DNA from: Lineus longissimus
Taxonomy: Eukaryota > Nemertea > Pilidiophora > Heteronemertea > Lineidae
Length of the DNA: 64,000 nucleotides
Direction: 5' to 3'
Assembly (NCBI RefSeq): GCF_910592395.1
Contig: NC_088316.1
Coordinates: 6,202,001-6,266,000 of the forward strand
A model generated the notes under the pieces. It was not told the origin of the DNA. It was given only the letters and a program-made list of their open reading frames with translations, and did not search any database. Positions within the stretch are counted from its first letter, which is position 1. Every line of letters begins with the position of its first letter. Below are positions 1 through 11,567 of this stretch, one piece after another. The position numbers and the translations under genes are program-made.

Positions 1-480
1 TCCAAAGCAGCGATAACATTCAAGCATACTGTAGGACTACTATCACTACCATCCACTGCGCTGGAGAATGAATGCAAGTTTGGATATAGTTTTTGAAATT
101 CCTAGACACAATTGTAAGCGACGCTCTGATTGGGCGCATTTACTTCTGCGCTGGCTACTTCACCAAATGAGGGTAAATATCTCAGGGGTTTGTGTCCAGG
201 GCTGGAGAAATGAACATTAACCCTGATTTCCTCAGGATTCCTAGATGTAGCGGTAGAGTGGCTGAACTTTATCCAATTTTCGTATTAGGCTCTGTTGAAA
301 AACCATGCCATTTCCTGAAAAGAGTGGTCATGTGACATTGGTTTCAACAAAAGTGGACCATAAAAGCTCTGTGGAGTTTGGCCAGACCACTGCACTAAGT
401 GCGCTAATCATTACCACGGCTCAATAAGGCATTTAAAACACCGGCTCAGAGAAGCAGATTGGGTGTGTATGTACCAGGTT
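1..480. other. No gene seen
   Basis: AT-rich non-coding sequence. I see no coding frame, repeat or RNA gene that can be supported here. Confidence 0.5.
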
Positions 481-547
481 ACAGACAGACGCTCAGCTCG
501 AGAATCGAGCTGAGCGTCAGACATTCTCGAGCTGAGCGTCTGTCTGT
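481..547. repeat. Perfect 25-bp inverted repeat with a second hairpin inside
   Basis: The arms 481-505 and 523-547 are perfect reverse complements. The left arm also pairs in part with the loop: 488-501 pairs with 505-518. Two mutually exclusive hairpins are therefore possible. The core GCTCAGCTCGAGAAT is reused, and a related GCTGAGCGTC occurs again near 942. The origin is unknown; it may be the centre of a small foldback element. Confidence 0.75.
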
Positions 548-813
548 AAGCTGAGCATCTGTCAGCGACTACATACATGTATACTTAAATTCGAATTCAA
601 CCAACATGACCAATCACCAAGAAGACATCATCACTATGGACAAGTGTACAGTGCTATACGTGTACGGTAGGTCAATACCAAGGCTTTGTATCAGTAATAA
701 ACCAGCGGTATCTAAAATGTTCACTTGTCCTGCCTAAAGATTAAAGTGAAATAGCAAAGAATATTGGTCATGTACCGTTCTTCTGCTTAAAGGAATTGAT
801 ACCAAACTGGATG

Positions 814-908
814 TGTTGGCTGTCTCACCAAAACCGTGAGGGAGGAGATACGCCGTCAGCGAGGTTTTGGCCAACATTTAGCTCCACCTAAACCAGTTTT
901 GGTGAAAC
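814..908. mobile_element. Fragment of a MITE family with TGTCTCACC ends
   Basis: It begins TGTCTCACCAAAACCG and ends in the imperfect inverse AGTTTTGGTGAAACAA. Between them lies TTTTGGCCAACATTTAGCTC, which is shared with the copies at 1470-1556 and 46765-46992. It is non-coding and probably non-autonomous. Confidence 0.5.
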
Positions 909-954
909 AATCCTTCGTTTTTTAAAAATCTTGAGTTGAGAGCTGAGCGTCAAC

Positions 955-1135
955 AAGGACATTATTAGCTCTATAAACAATATCGGGTGATTGTAATGTA
1001 GTAGAAGGAAACCGGAGACCCGGAGGAAACATGTATGCTGTCTAAGAGAGTCGCCCTCTCTATCACATGAGTACCGACCGGGAATCAAACCTGGGACCTC
1101 AGAGGTGTGATGTTACCACTGTGCCACTCCGACAG
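955..1135 (-). mobile_element. tRNA-derived SINE (copy 1)
   Basis: Read on the minus strand, the head has a pol III A box TGGCACAGTGG (1127-1117) and a B box GGTTTGATTCC (1091-1081), the layout of a tRNA-derived SINE. The body continues through GTCTCCGGTTTCC to about 955. A 5'-truncated second copy of the same body lies at 44088-44702. It is not a tRNA gene: an acceptor stem and anticodon arm cannot be drawn convincingly. The 3' end is uncertain. Confidence 0.65.
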
Positions 1136-1138
1136 CCT

Positions 1139-1476
1139 GAGACAATACCCACAGTGAGGTATTAATTTCTATTCTAGTAAAGCATCTCAAATTAGATAAC
1201 GAATAATGTGTTTTGACTGCTTCCATATTTTTGCACCAACCCAAGCGGTTATCGTTGCCTGTAATTCTAAAACACCCGAGTGAGAATATTTCATTTTCAT
1301 AATGGACAATAGCCTCGTTTTCACAACAGAGGTTCGGGTGAGACAACCCAAACCGCTTGGGTTGGTGCAAAATGTTGAAGCATTTCAAAAGCATTTCAAA
1401 CCACATTATTCGAAATTCAATTTGACATGTTTTAGAATAGAAATTGATACCTCACTGACGGTGTTGATTGTCTCAC
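1139..1476. mobile_element. Foldback MITE with arms of about 115 bp
   Basis: Left arm 1139-1250 and right arm 1351-1476 are imperfect reverse complements along their whole length. Shared blocks include GAGGTATYAATTTCTATTCT, GAATAATGTG and CACCAACCCAAGCGGTT. Outer ends read GTGAGACAAT. The 100-bp centre has no coding sequence. Half copies lie at 46878-46992 and 59150-59290. Confidence 0.75.
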
Positions 1477-1556
1477 CCAAACCGCTCATGTGGAGCTTAA
1501 ATATTGGCCAAAACCTCGGCGTACATTTTAGCTCCACCCCGGCGGTTTCAGTGAGA
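1470..1556. mobile_element. Short foldback MITE abutting the previous one
   Basis: Arms of about 32 bp (1470-1501 and 1525-1556) begin GTCTCACCCAAACCGCT and end CGGCGGTTTCAGTGAGAC. It shares the GTCTCACC end with its neighbour, so the two may be parts of one compound element. Confidence 0.6.
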
Positions 1557-1579
1557 CAACCAATACCTCCAGTTTGATA

Positions 1580-2456
1580 AAAACCACAACCGCTGAATTC
1601 ATAACAATGCACTGTAGGCGCATAGTGCATTTACATACACTGTAAATTGCAGTGTAAATCACCATGATCAATAGTTAGGCAATACTGATGGTCTCATTTT
1701 AAAGCTCTCTTGCAAGCAAATCCTGATTCAATCTACAGGGCCTGGCAATAAAAAGTTAGGTACATGTACATTAGAACAAACAGCGGGATGGTTAATCCTG
1801 CCACACACGAGCAACTCAAGTCATGGGGATCATGTAAGCATCAGTCACCCAGGTCATGACCACGATCCATGTTGTGTAACTTCCGGCGCTGAGGTCAAAC
1901 AAAACCACTAGTACATGTATGGTTATATCATCATCAAGAAAGGCATCGTGATTGTGGTGCAAAATTGGACCTTTGCCTTAATTTGCCTTATATTGCCGAG
2001 ATTTTTGAACCACTTGTTCACCTGTTGCTTTTTAGCAGTCTCCCTTGGTGCAGTAGACTTTTGATTGAGACAGGACAAACGACCTTGGCCAGTGGTTTTG
2101 GGTGCCAGTTGCTTCAGGGATTTGATAACGGAAACTTTTGAAACAAACAAACTTTTTTGCACAAATGTAGAAACATAAAAACGATGATGACGCCCAGCCC
2201 CCAGCACCTGTCTTGAGGAAAAATGACACAATGAGTCTGAGAGACAAAGGATACAATAGACAGTGAACATGGTGAATGTGAGATGAAGTACATGTATGAT
2301 AGATTGATAAGGACATGAGTGTGACCTGAAGAGAATACAATAATGTATTATGACAATACACAGCTTTATGTGCACATGTGAAGATATGAAGAACCAGCAA
2401 AGTGAAACTGAAAGTTGTGATAGATTTAGATTGGAAAATGTTCTTAAGGGTTGACC
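1580..2456. other. No gene seen
   Basis: No supported gene. A minus-strand open frame runs through 1923-2624, but its composition is low-complexity and it runs into the foldback element to the right, so it is not called. Confidence 0.5.
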
Positions 2457-2668
2457 ATAGGTACCGCCTCGTTGGCTTGACCTCCAAATCCTAAAGCAAT
2501 TAAAACACCTTCTATTAAAATGAACTGAATGCCCATATGAATCATGGGAGGCTGTTCCCTGGAAAACAAAGAACACACTCCCACCCTTGAAATGAGCATT
2601 CACTGTGATTTGAATGAGTTCCAATTGCTTTAGGATTTCAAGTTCTAGCCAAAATGGCGGTGCCTGTG
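2457..2668. mobile_element. Foldback MITE, 212 bp
   Basis: The ends AGGTACCGCC and GGCGGTGCCTG and the inner arms AAATCCTAAAGCAATT (from 2484) and AATTGCTTTAGGATTT (ending 2638) give imperfect inverted arms of about 45 bp. It has no coding capacity of its own. Confidence 0.65.
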
Positions 2669-4777
2669 GTCAACCTTTGACAAACTTTGCCAACGATGCA
2701 TGATTCTTATATTGGACAAGAAAGTGATCCTCACTGAAATCACAAACATAACGAAACTGTGCAGATAATATTTCGGACTGGGAAAGTTTGACCCCCCCCC
2801 ACCCCCCCGTAAGTCGATCCTTGTTGACTTCAAACGAGAAAATCAAACAGTTAGTTTACGCATATTTATTTGTTTGCAATGTTGACTCAAACATATTCAT
2901 TTCAATGATTTATGGCTATGATTGATATGACAGTAATTTTGGGTCAGATCACTAGATTCAATATGTAAGTAGGCCTGACAAACAGGACAGCACAACATTC
3001 CTTCGTAAACAAATTTCACACCTATCTTGCCAGAACATGTTGAGACACACCACCACCACCAGTCAGTAGCTCTCGCAAACTATGCCATTTTAGACAAATG
3101 TAGTGAGTTTGTGTGTCCCTCACGAACAAAGGGTACAATTTTTCGTAATTAGACAGATTTGCAACAGCTTTGAAAGCAACCCCACTTGACATTCATTTAA
3201 AATGATGCGGCATGTTCGGAGATGCTGATTTTTGGGATTTCTCCGAATGATTTGCAATAAGGTGGGTTCCATAGAGGCCAGCTGGCCTCATCAGAGTAAC
3301 TTCCGTCAGTGTACATGCAGCAGGTGTATTGAAGTGAAGAAGTCACTCTTTATCTGAGGACAATATTTACATGGTCAATTAAATACTTTTTTTGTGTCAA
3401 AACCCCCAAGCCAATGAACTTTTAAAAAGGGTATGTTTAAAAATGTTACATGTGTTAGAGAATGGACGCCAATTCATAACAACAGTGAGCAGTTCCTGCA
3501 GAAAACTGCTGCACATTATGTACATGCTGACAATCACAATCTCATAACCGAGGCGTCTTCAGCAACACAGGGCGTGACAGGGATCAGATTTCCAATAATT
3601 CTTTACGACGAGCACTATTAACCACATCAAAGACCCCTCCCATCATAAATTCTGACCTTTTAAATCAGTTGCTTTTACTTCAGCAAGGATGCTGTAAACC
3701 ACCAAATCTTTAAACTCATTTAGTCATTTTGATTTGCAAAAAAATTTCACAACTTTTATTTAAGCGGCTACTTTTGTGATAAAAAGATATTTTGCAATTT
3801 GTTTTTCGCCAAACGAAGTTACTCGATTTGCAAAAATAAAAGGCCCACAAAAATTTGGCGGTTTGTAGAAGTAGTATAATCAAAACGAGGTGCCACCCAT
3901 CATGAGACAGAACGTGACACGAAAGCTGCCCAGCATGCCACACATTGCCACAGAAATACCATTACACGTGAGGGTTTTACTTTTTGGGCCCGGAGGCGGT
4001 TTACGGGATCCTAACTTTGGCCGGGGGTGATGAATGATTCGACGCGTTGGAAGGACTGAAATTCAGAATTTTGTGATTGATGCAACACTTCTAGTACTTG
4101 AGTCAAAGATTGAGGGATAGCAGGTATTTCTGACGGCCATTTCTAATGCACATTTCATTGTGTTTCTTATTGGGTGAATAATGAAGTCACGTTCTCACAG
4201 TTTTAGCGTGTTCGATTTTAAATAGACGAATTCGAAGAAGTTTGTTTTGGCACTGACCAGTCGTTCATGTCACCTTGAACAAAGGATTGCTGTGTCTCTA
4301 GGCATTGTCAGAAGTCGGGTTAGGCCTTCTGACGTGTTAAGAGTCTTCTTTGAATTCGTCCATTGCACCGCGCAACACAAAGCAATAAAGGGTTTGTTTA
4401 ACCCTGTGATGGTTCTTGGAAATCCAGGTCTGGATTAGAGTTTATTCTTTTTATTCCTTTTTGTCTGACACTTACAGACATCATCTATTTTATGTACATC
4501 ACTTGTCATCTATTTTATGTAAATCACCCATGACCCGAGACAACAGTCAGTACTACTCCTGCTACGCTTCTTTCTTAGTAAAATTTGAAGAAAAATATTC
4601 CACCTCACAAAAATCTATAACACTAAAAAATTTGATTCTCTGCAAAAAAAAAATGTTCAGAACTCCATAACTCAAGGAAGAAGTCTCAGAAGGCTTCAAA
4701 GTTGCAGTTTACTTTGGTTGAGGTATCATACCATGTTATATCATATCATGTAAATGATACTTGGGAAACTTAAAAAG
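2669..4777. other. No gene; simple-sequence tracts only
   Basis: There is a cytosine-rich tract near 2791-2807, an ACC run near 3050, and a short direct duplication of CATCTATTTTATGTA at about 4481 and 4507. No supported coding exon was found. Confidence 0.5.
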
Positions 4778-5093
4778 GCGGTGTCATGCACAATGAGGAA
4801 CCTGCAGAACTAAAACTACAGATGGCAGCACCAGTACTAAAAGGTACACTTTCAGTGCATTTTCCATTAAAATTAAGTTTTGTTGATTTTCTCCCTAAAA
4901 CTCATCAAAATAGAATTAAGGACCAATAAAACAACATTTTTGGGGCTACTTCCTCATAGAGTAATTAAGGGATAAAGTAGTCAATAATCATTGACCGGGG
5001 AAATGGCTTTCTCATTACAACCATGGTCCATTTGCCTGCAGGGCCCCCTATTGGCAGGTTTTGTAGTGCAGGTTCCTCAGTGACGCTGTCATC
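4778..5093. mobile_element. MITE, about 316 bp, with 35-bp terminal inverted repeats
   Basis: The left end contains GAGGAACCTGCAGAAC and the right end GTGCAGGTTCCTCA. The outermost bases GTGTCATG and GCTGTCATC remain partly complementary. The interior is AT-rich and non-coding. Confidence 0.6.
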
Positions 5094-5949
5094 TGCAATC
5101 AGAATTAATGCTTCATTCATTCAATTTCAACTTTTATGATTTTGTGGCAGCATTTTACTGTCTTGTCAGATTCATTAAAAAAACTTAGCCTGCGAAATAT
5201 CTGCAGAAAGAAAAAAACAATTGAACTCGGTAAAAATAAAATTTCTTCAAAAAATGGAACAAGAAATCGACGAGGTCTGTATTTTTAAAGGAAAGGGCCA
5301 GCAGTTGTGCAGACATCAAACATCAAGAACCTTGACTCACGTGGCATTAGGGGGCTGCCTACTGAAAAACAAATGGTAATTTCGAACTGCAATTATTCAG
5401 TATACATAATTTTGTGATGCCTAACCTGGATTTTCGATGAAAAATAAAAAAATACGCAAAAATAGCTGGCACTGTTGACTGTAGCAGCCCTGTCGTGTCA
5501 ATGACAGGAACTTGCTTTACCGTTTGGGATTGCAGAGAATTTTACCACTGACCATGGTAAGTAGGTCAAGGTCAAAATGTTTCAAACACCAAATTTTGTA
5601 GCTTGAACATCACACAGTGTAATGTCAATGCATGCCCCCCCCCCCCAGGATTTTACGACCTTCACCTATTTAGACCATGGATGGAAAGCTATGTAGGTCG
5701 CACTGACCTAAATATTTGTCAACATGAACGTGTACATTTAGAGTACGCAAAAAATGTATCAACACATTAAATTTGAAGAGTCTACAGACTACATTAGGAA
5801 AATAATGAAAACTCTATGAAATTAAGGACATGAAGGAATTGCCCTCCTGCACAACTTTAGAAATTAGGTCAAGGTCAAAATGCTTGTGACACACTGTAGT
5901 GAACCAGTGGTAGGTTTGTTCAGATTTAAACCGATAACAATAACATCTG
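5094..5949. other. No gene; short repeat only
   Basis: The motif TAGGTCAAGGTCAAAATG occurs at about 5562 and again at about 5864 in the same orientation, with a poly-C tract near 5635 between them. No coding sequence was recognised. Confidence 0.45.
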
Positions 5950-6261
5950 TTACTGTGAGTCTACTACTACCTTGCCGAGGTGTAACACCTTGAGTACCTC
6001 AACGACCAGGGAGGTTATGCTGACTGGAGTATTACTCTTGGCAGATTCAACCATGTCAGAGCCTAGGCTTGGCAGGTTCACCCATGTCAGAGCTCAGGCG
6101 AGACTAAAGCAAGACTCCTGGTCCTCCAGGTTGGGGGTTATGCTCAGAGCCAGTAACCCTAACATGTAAAAAACAACCAATCACTACAGAAACCAGAACC
6201 ATAAGGCCTTATGCCCCAGCACCAGGGACGAAGAGGACTATGTAAGTAAGTAAGTAAGTAA
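5950..6261 (+). mobile_element. Retroposon fragment with a (GTAA)n tail
   Basis: A roughly 300-bp GC-richer segment ends in five copies of GTAA at 6242-6261. A simple repeat at one end is how CR1/RTE-like LINEs and SINEs they mobilise often finish. A short open frame (5972-6169) crosses it but has no recognisable domain. Class and family cannot be fixed without a repeat library. Confidence 0.4.
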
Positions 6262-6480
6262 ACAATCAATAACATACATTTGAAGATCACACCAGTGATG
6301 GTTTCTTCAATATCATTTTGATGAGGATTTTGTGAATGACTGACCTAAATTTAGTCTTCAAGCAGGTGATAATACCATAAACCATACATTGTATGACATC
6401 TATGAAGCGTCTAAAGTAAAGAAACATACATGTGTACCACCTTTTTTGGTGACATGTAAATCTATGTGACCCTGAAAATT

Positions 6481-6536
6481 ACAATACATTGTACATCAAA
6501 TAAACCCGGGTGACAAGGAATTGTACAATGTATTGT
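6481..6536. repeat. Perfect 14-bp inverted repeat
   Basis: ACAATACATTGTAC (6481-6494) and GTACAATGTATTGT (6523-6536) are exact reverse complements separated by 28 bp. It may be the core of an old MITE. Confidence 0.6.
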
Positions 6537-7069
6537 GAAATGTGATTAGCTTTCCTTTATTTAAATACGACATCACATATTCACCAGGGGTGGCTTGCAT
6601 GAATTACAAATTCCACAATTTTCGCAGTGACACTTTTATCATGTTTATTGCAATTGTATTGCTAAATTATAATATTATTATCATCACATTGTAATGACAA
6701 ATTGCTGAAAGTGAAAGTGAAAAAGTCACTTCATCTTTTCAAATCTCTAATAAGTAATACACAGCCATAACCTATGGTAACATCATGGTACAATGCAAAA
6801 CTGCATGGATATGTACCACTACCAGTCATGCCAGTCACCAAATTCTAGTTCACACCGTGTATGTGCTAGCAGATGGTAATACATAACATGGCATCTTTTT
6901 ATGTACATACATGTAATACTTGAGCTAGCCTACATTCGAATAAAAAAGATGTCATTATCAATCATACAAATGTATGTACTGTCAGTCTTACAACCCAACA
7001 TTCTCTAAGCTGGACAAAAGCCAAACCAGCCGAGGTTGTGAAGTGAAGTCAGTATCAATATCTTTAACA

Positions 7070-7105
7070 GGGTGTCTCAAAAAAAGTATACCCACCTCGA
7101 ATCAT
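7070..7105. mobile_element. Possible mariner-type transposon end
   Basis: The sequence CAGGGTGTCTCAAAAAAAG resembles the terminal repeat of many Tc1/mariner-type elements. No matching opposite end or transposase was found, so this is at best a solo end. Confidence 0.3.
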
Positions 7106-8079
7106 TGTCATTGATTGTTATGATTGTAAAACTACTATATTTTAAGTGTAGTATGTCGTTAGAAAGAGCTGGATATATTCTTTTAAATGATACCCTAAAC
7201 ATGCATATATTTTCACGGGCGAGTCAGTAACAATGCAATGATTGCCAGCAGTTTAATTCCAAACTATGACAAATCAACAAGAGACATGGCCAGATGATGA
7301 TTGAATGATAAGGAGGGGGTCATGTGGAGGGACCATAATTTCACACTGTGTAACATTTGAATGGATGAGTAATCGATCTTCATCAGTTTTATTGTTTGTG
7401 ACTTCACTTTCCAACAGTTACATAAAGAGCAGAACACGTGTCACAGCAAGGATCTGGGTGCCATTCAAGAAACACAGAATATGCTTGACATAACAACACG
7501 ATATGTCATCTGAGCTGAATGTATGCGTAATATTCACTTACACATTTGACTCTAGACCAGTAGATGTATAAATAAGTATGAATACTGTGACTGAAAGTTA
7601 CGCTGCGAGTGCATGACCCCCAAACAAACACAACTATTTATACCCCAGTTAGTATTGAACCAAGCTATAATTTCATTAGACATTTAAACAAGGTGGTATT
7701 GCTAATAGATGTAATTCATCACAGCAAAACAATTTCATTGACTATTTTTACCTATAGAGTAGTACAACATGTAGCCCTTTTACCAAATTATCTCATTGAC
7801 ATTGGTCTCTGTCAAGTACGAGTGCACAGAAAGGCCTTTTGCTGCAGTGACAATTTCACCAGTCGGTTGACATATCATCAGCACCAGGCAAGACACATCT
7901 TACATATTATAATGACATGGCAATACACAAGGTGCACTGCAACCCTGTCTGCCCCAAATGACGTATGTGACTTGCCACAGCAAAACCGTCCACATGCATG
8001 TTGCTCTGAGCTCGGCAGGTTGAGACAGGACTGATTTTTCATTTTATGTTGTCCGCCTCTCGTAAAAAAATCGGCGTAC

Positions 8080-8211
8080 CTACATCAATTTTTTCCTTTA
8101 TCTCCAAGTCCTGGTGTCTTCTCTTAATTAGGCTCATCTTCTGTGCGACATGCGCCTCTTTTTGCTGTGACAGGTCACTTATCACCATGACCATGTCATC
8201 AGGAGAGCATG
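8080..8211 (-). CDS. Weak candidate second exon on the minus strand
   Basis: On the minus strand, 8211-8080 is open, follows an AG, and continues exactly in the phase left by the exon 1 donor at 8444. It encodes 44 residues with VMVISDL near the start and IDVG at the end. These loosely recall the VMI and VGT motifs that follow the PA-domain core in RNF130/RNF150. Against it: there is no good pyrimidine tract, the middle is a charged helix-like stretch where the family has beta strands, and no transmembrane or RING exon follows. The donor would be GGTACG; without splicing, the frame ends about 11 codons later. It may be chance. Confidence 0.2.
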
Positions 8212-8443
8212 CTTACTTACTATCGACAATATTTCACTGGGAATCAACATTAGGCATTCAGGGTGTACGCGATAATATGGCCTGGCGATGATAGAATATA
8301 CGGGTCTAGTAGTATGCATGGATTTCTCCTTTAAAATGGAACATTCTTGGTGCTAGACAGAAGAGGATTAATTAATGTAGATGAGGATGATTCGATGAGG
8401 GTGAAGATGAGTCTTCACATGAAAGCGCACACTATACACTCAC

Positions 8444-8936
8444 CGTCATGCTCCATCGTAATCAGATCATTACCATCCTCATAATCATAGATAATAACTG
8501 CCGACGCATTTCGCTTCTTGGCAACGTTGTGGATTTTCTCATGAAATTTACATGTCCCTCTCTGAACGAGTGCAACCCACTTCTCGTTGGGGATCGCATT
8601 TTCTGGTCGAGCGCATCCATTTGTAGTATTTCCACCGGGTCCATGGCGCACATGAACGACGACACCGCTCTCCGCAGCAATTTTACTATTGGTTCCGTAG
8701 CGTCCGATCTCGCCCCGCTCAGTTATAATTCTGCCAGTTTTCACGTCTTTAAAAGTAATATTCACCCAGGCAGTATAATAACTCTGCAATTCCGTAGAGA
8801 ATTCGTCACCGAAGCCCTCTCCACACAAAAACATAGCACCCAACAGTATCACAGTCCACCATCTTGAAACTGAATTTGGATTTGATCTTCCGGACATTGT
8901 CAATGTGTTCACCACAGTAATGCCAACACCTTCCAT
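8444..8936 (-). CDS. PA-domain E3 ubiquitin ligase (Goliath/RNF130/RNF150-like), exon 1
   Basis: This is the first coding exon of a membrane RING ubiquitin ligase of the PA-TM-RING class, proteins of endosomes whose luminal PA domain faces cargo. The exon gives 164 complete codons. A hydrophobic signal segment (WWTVILLGAMFLC) is followed by a mature start SYYTAWVNITF, then GRYG, KWVALVQRGTCKFHEKI and NASAVIIYDY, the conserved spine of the Goliath-type PA domain. The exon stops at MEHD in phase 1 at a GTGAGT donor (8443-8438). The start is the first ATG (8936-8934), in a good context (A at -3, G at +4), with an in-frame TAG upstream. A downstream ATG at 8897 would also leave a signal peptide. 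Exons for the membrane span and RING should lie at lower coordinates or outside the window; none was identified with confidence. Confidence 0.85.
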
Positions 8937-9325
8937 TTTATGCAATAACTTATAGTCAGACAACACTCTTCGCTATCTTGAGTAATTAATCGACTATTTA
9001 AAACATTGGATTTTTGCTTGCAGCGCTCATGAACAGCGAATTATTGTCCCAAATTGGCCATAACCTGTAAATATGGAGCCATCATAATGTTTTGAAATGA
9101 CGTCATGGGTCATGTGACGCAGATTCATTACTCGATGTAGCACTAGAAATAGTCACAGGTAAATAAAAGTGCTATATCAATATGTTGTAGCACTACTAGT
9201 ACTATAAGCCTATGTTGGTTTTATTTAGCGTATTTCTGGGTTTGTACAAAGGCCTATACACCTGATGAAGAAGGGAAATGCATAGCTATTGATTTATGTA
9301 TGGTGACAGTCGTATTTGGTAGGAT

Positions 9326-9355
9326 CATGGAGGTATTATTAATAATACCTCCATG
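9326..9355. repeat. 30-bp perfect palindrome flanked by direct repeats
   Basis: CATGGAGGTATTATT is followed directly by its exact reverse complement with no spacer. The 9-bp word TGGTAGGAT lies on both sides (9317-9325 and 9354-9362). This looks like a replication-slippage or templated-insertion product rather than a known element. Confidence 0.75.
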
Positions 9356-9414
9356 GTAGGATGTGCTATTTACTATTGTCTCTGTCTGAGTGTCTCAGGA
9401 ACAGGGTCATTTGA

Positions 9415-9442
9415 TGATGATGCTGGTGATGATGATGATGAT
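9415..9442. repeat. GAT microsatellite
   Basis: An imperfect run of GAT/GGT triplets. Confidence 0.7.
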
Positions 9443-9744
9443 ATTTGGCAGAATGCTATATTGTGTCTGTCTCAGTAATCTAATCACCGGCCTCATCTAC
9501 CAGCATTTTATATCTCTGCATTCGGGTTTAGACGTTGTCCCTCCTTGAAGGATGAGGCACAACCACACGGATAAATCATCGGCATGCTAGAGGATAGTTT
9601 TCCATAAAAGCAAGGATCTTTCAGTTTGTGGATACTTTAGTCCAATGAAATGAAGATATGCATGCGATCAAATCGTCTCTTGAAATCATGACACACGGGT
9701 GTACATAGTCAGGCGGTGATGCGATATTGTCGTCCCCGTCCAAG

Positions 9745-9888
9745 AATCGATAATAGTGAGGTTTCGCAACCACCCGTTTAGGCCCTACGACGACGTTTAT
9801 CTATTGTGTGAGTTTACCTGAACAATAGATAAACGTCGTCGAAGAGCCTAACCCGGCGGTTGCGAAACCTCCCTATTGTCCTTCGATC
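9745..9888. mobile_element. Hairpin MITE with arms of about 60 bp
   Basis: The arms pair almost throughout: GAGGTTTCGCAACC on the left against GGTTGCGAAACCTC on the right, and AACGTCGTCG near the loop. Only about 16 bp separate the arms at 9807 and 9824. The end motif GGTTTCGCAA is close to that of the hairpin at 10440-10567. Confidence 0.75.
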
Positions 9889-10439
9889 CCTCACTGAAAG
9901 AGGTGAGGGACCGACCCCCCCCCCCTGCACCTCTTGTTATATACACTCCGGACGCAGTGGACCGGCCTCGTCCCTCACAGTTGGAGACAATGTGACTAGG
10001 ATGACGTATGCCCCGGAATTATATACTATTGTAATCAGATGAAAAGATATCTGGCAAAAAAGTGCTTTAGACCTTGAATTGTTTTGAGATCCCTGGGTAT
10101 AAACCGCGTAGGCCTTTACCGATTGACGTCTAAAAGGAACTTGGGCCTATACTCTAGCTGTGACCTGATGAAACTTAAGTTTGGCCTCAGCTAGACTCAC
10201 TGGGCAGCCCACACTTAGGGTGAGGAACGAAGCCGGCCACTGCGTACGGAGTGTACTCTCTATTATCAAATAAGATGGTTGAAATGTAGCTGTGCAGGAG
10301 GACCGAATGATTTTCACATGCACTAGTTTGGTGGTGATGTGACTTTTTGAGCAAGCACTTTTGAACATTGGTCAATTTTTAAGTGGAAGGGGCGCCGCTA
10401 TCTTGATTGTCCGGGAGCGACTTTTATTCAATATGCAGA

Positions 10440-10567
10440 GGTGGTTTTCGCAAAGCCCCCGAAACGTCCACGTGGACGTCCATCCAATTGTTCGATTTCG
10501 TTATCAGGAGGTGAAACAATGGGATATGCGTTCACGTTGGTGTTTCGGTGGATTTGCGAAAACTCCC
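10440..10567. mobile_element. Hairpin MITE, possibly the same family as 9745-9888
   Basis: The left arm begins GTGGTTTTCGCAAAGC and the right arm ends ATTTGCGAAAACTCC. Arms are about 36 bp with a 55-bp centre. It is non-coding. Confidence 0.65.
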
Positions 10568-11006
10568 TATGTTGTGGGATAGAGTAGGCCTACGCCTACC
10601 TGACCATAGAAACCCAATTCTTGTTAAAAATGCTTATCTGACTGAATGCAGAGGCACTATGTTTCTATATGTTGGTAATACATTTATAGGATCTAAATCC
10701 AACCATTCAAGATTTACGTGTACATTGATGCTTGTTCTCCTGAAGAAAGCTACATTCGTGGTCCAATGATGAAGTCATATTAACCAAAATTCTAACCCCT
10801 CTATCTCCTACAACTACCACTTGAAAAACGTAAGAATTGGGTGTCTATGGTCAAGTCCTACAACATATTCAAATCACATTCCCTGCATGTGGAATATAAG
10901 TGTCCCTCTCCTCCTGGACTATAAGTGTTATGCCTATTCAAGCCTTGATGCCATTTATCATCATTCGTTATCATTTTGTGACGTGAGGAAGCTAAAGCTT
11001 GGCCTC

Positions 11007-11097
11007 TACAGGGTGGCGCAGAATTATCTTTCGTCACACAATGGATATAAAATAGAATTCTATTGTGCAAGGGAAAATAATTCTGGGCCACCCTTAA
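11007..11097. mobile_element. Mariner-type hairpin MITE, about 90 bp
   Basis: The ends CAGGGTGGCGCAGAATTAT and ATAATTCTGGGCCACCCT are inverse, the interior folds almost completely, and TA flanks both sides. This is the typical structure of a mariner-derived miniature element. Confidence 0.7.
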
Positions 11098-11567
11098 TAG
11101 CATATCAAAGCTAGATGCAGGAAAAATTTACACACTCCGGACGCGTTGGCCCGGCCTCGAGGTCCTGTCGCCCGGTAAGGAGATAGATTAATATAGGACG
11201 ATGCAATGAACTGCCGCGGGAGTCTAGAAAAACGTCGCTTCTTCAATAGTTCAACCAGCCGAGGGTGGCAGCACCTTACGGTTAAGATTAGGGTTAAGCC
11301 GGTCAGAGTCAGATTTATGGTTCGAGTGTCAGATATCATGATTTATCATGAATCTTATGCGTCGGAGGTAATTCAGTCAGTGAGGTGGTCGTAGGGCGGA
11401 TGTCAGTACTTGTACTTCTGCGCGTTTATCAAGGTACATTGTATATACAACAACAAATTAAAAGCTCCCGAGCTTACAGCATCCTCTGCAATCTCTGTTA
11501 CCAGCTCCTTCCTTCGCACACATCACTGGAGGGACCTCTTAAGTGAAAGACGCTGATGCTTAGGATG

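Noticed and set aside
1081-1135. tRNA gene
   Set aside because: A and B boxes are present, but acceptor and anticodon stems do not form and a SINE body follows; it is a SINE head.
1923-2624. 233-residue minus-strand open frame
   Set aside because: Low-complexity composition, no domain, runs into a foldback element, and a second overlapping frame is equally open.
7609-8034. 141-residue plus-strand open frame
   Set aside because: No domain, no promoter, and cysteine/histidine content without any regular zinc-finger spacing.
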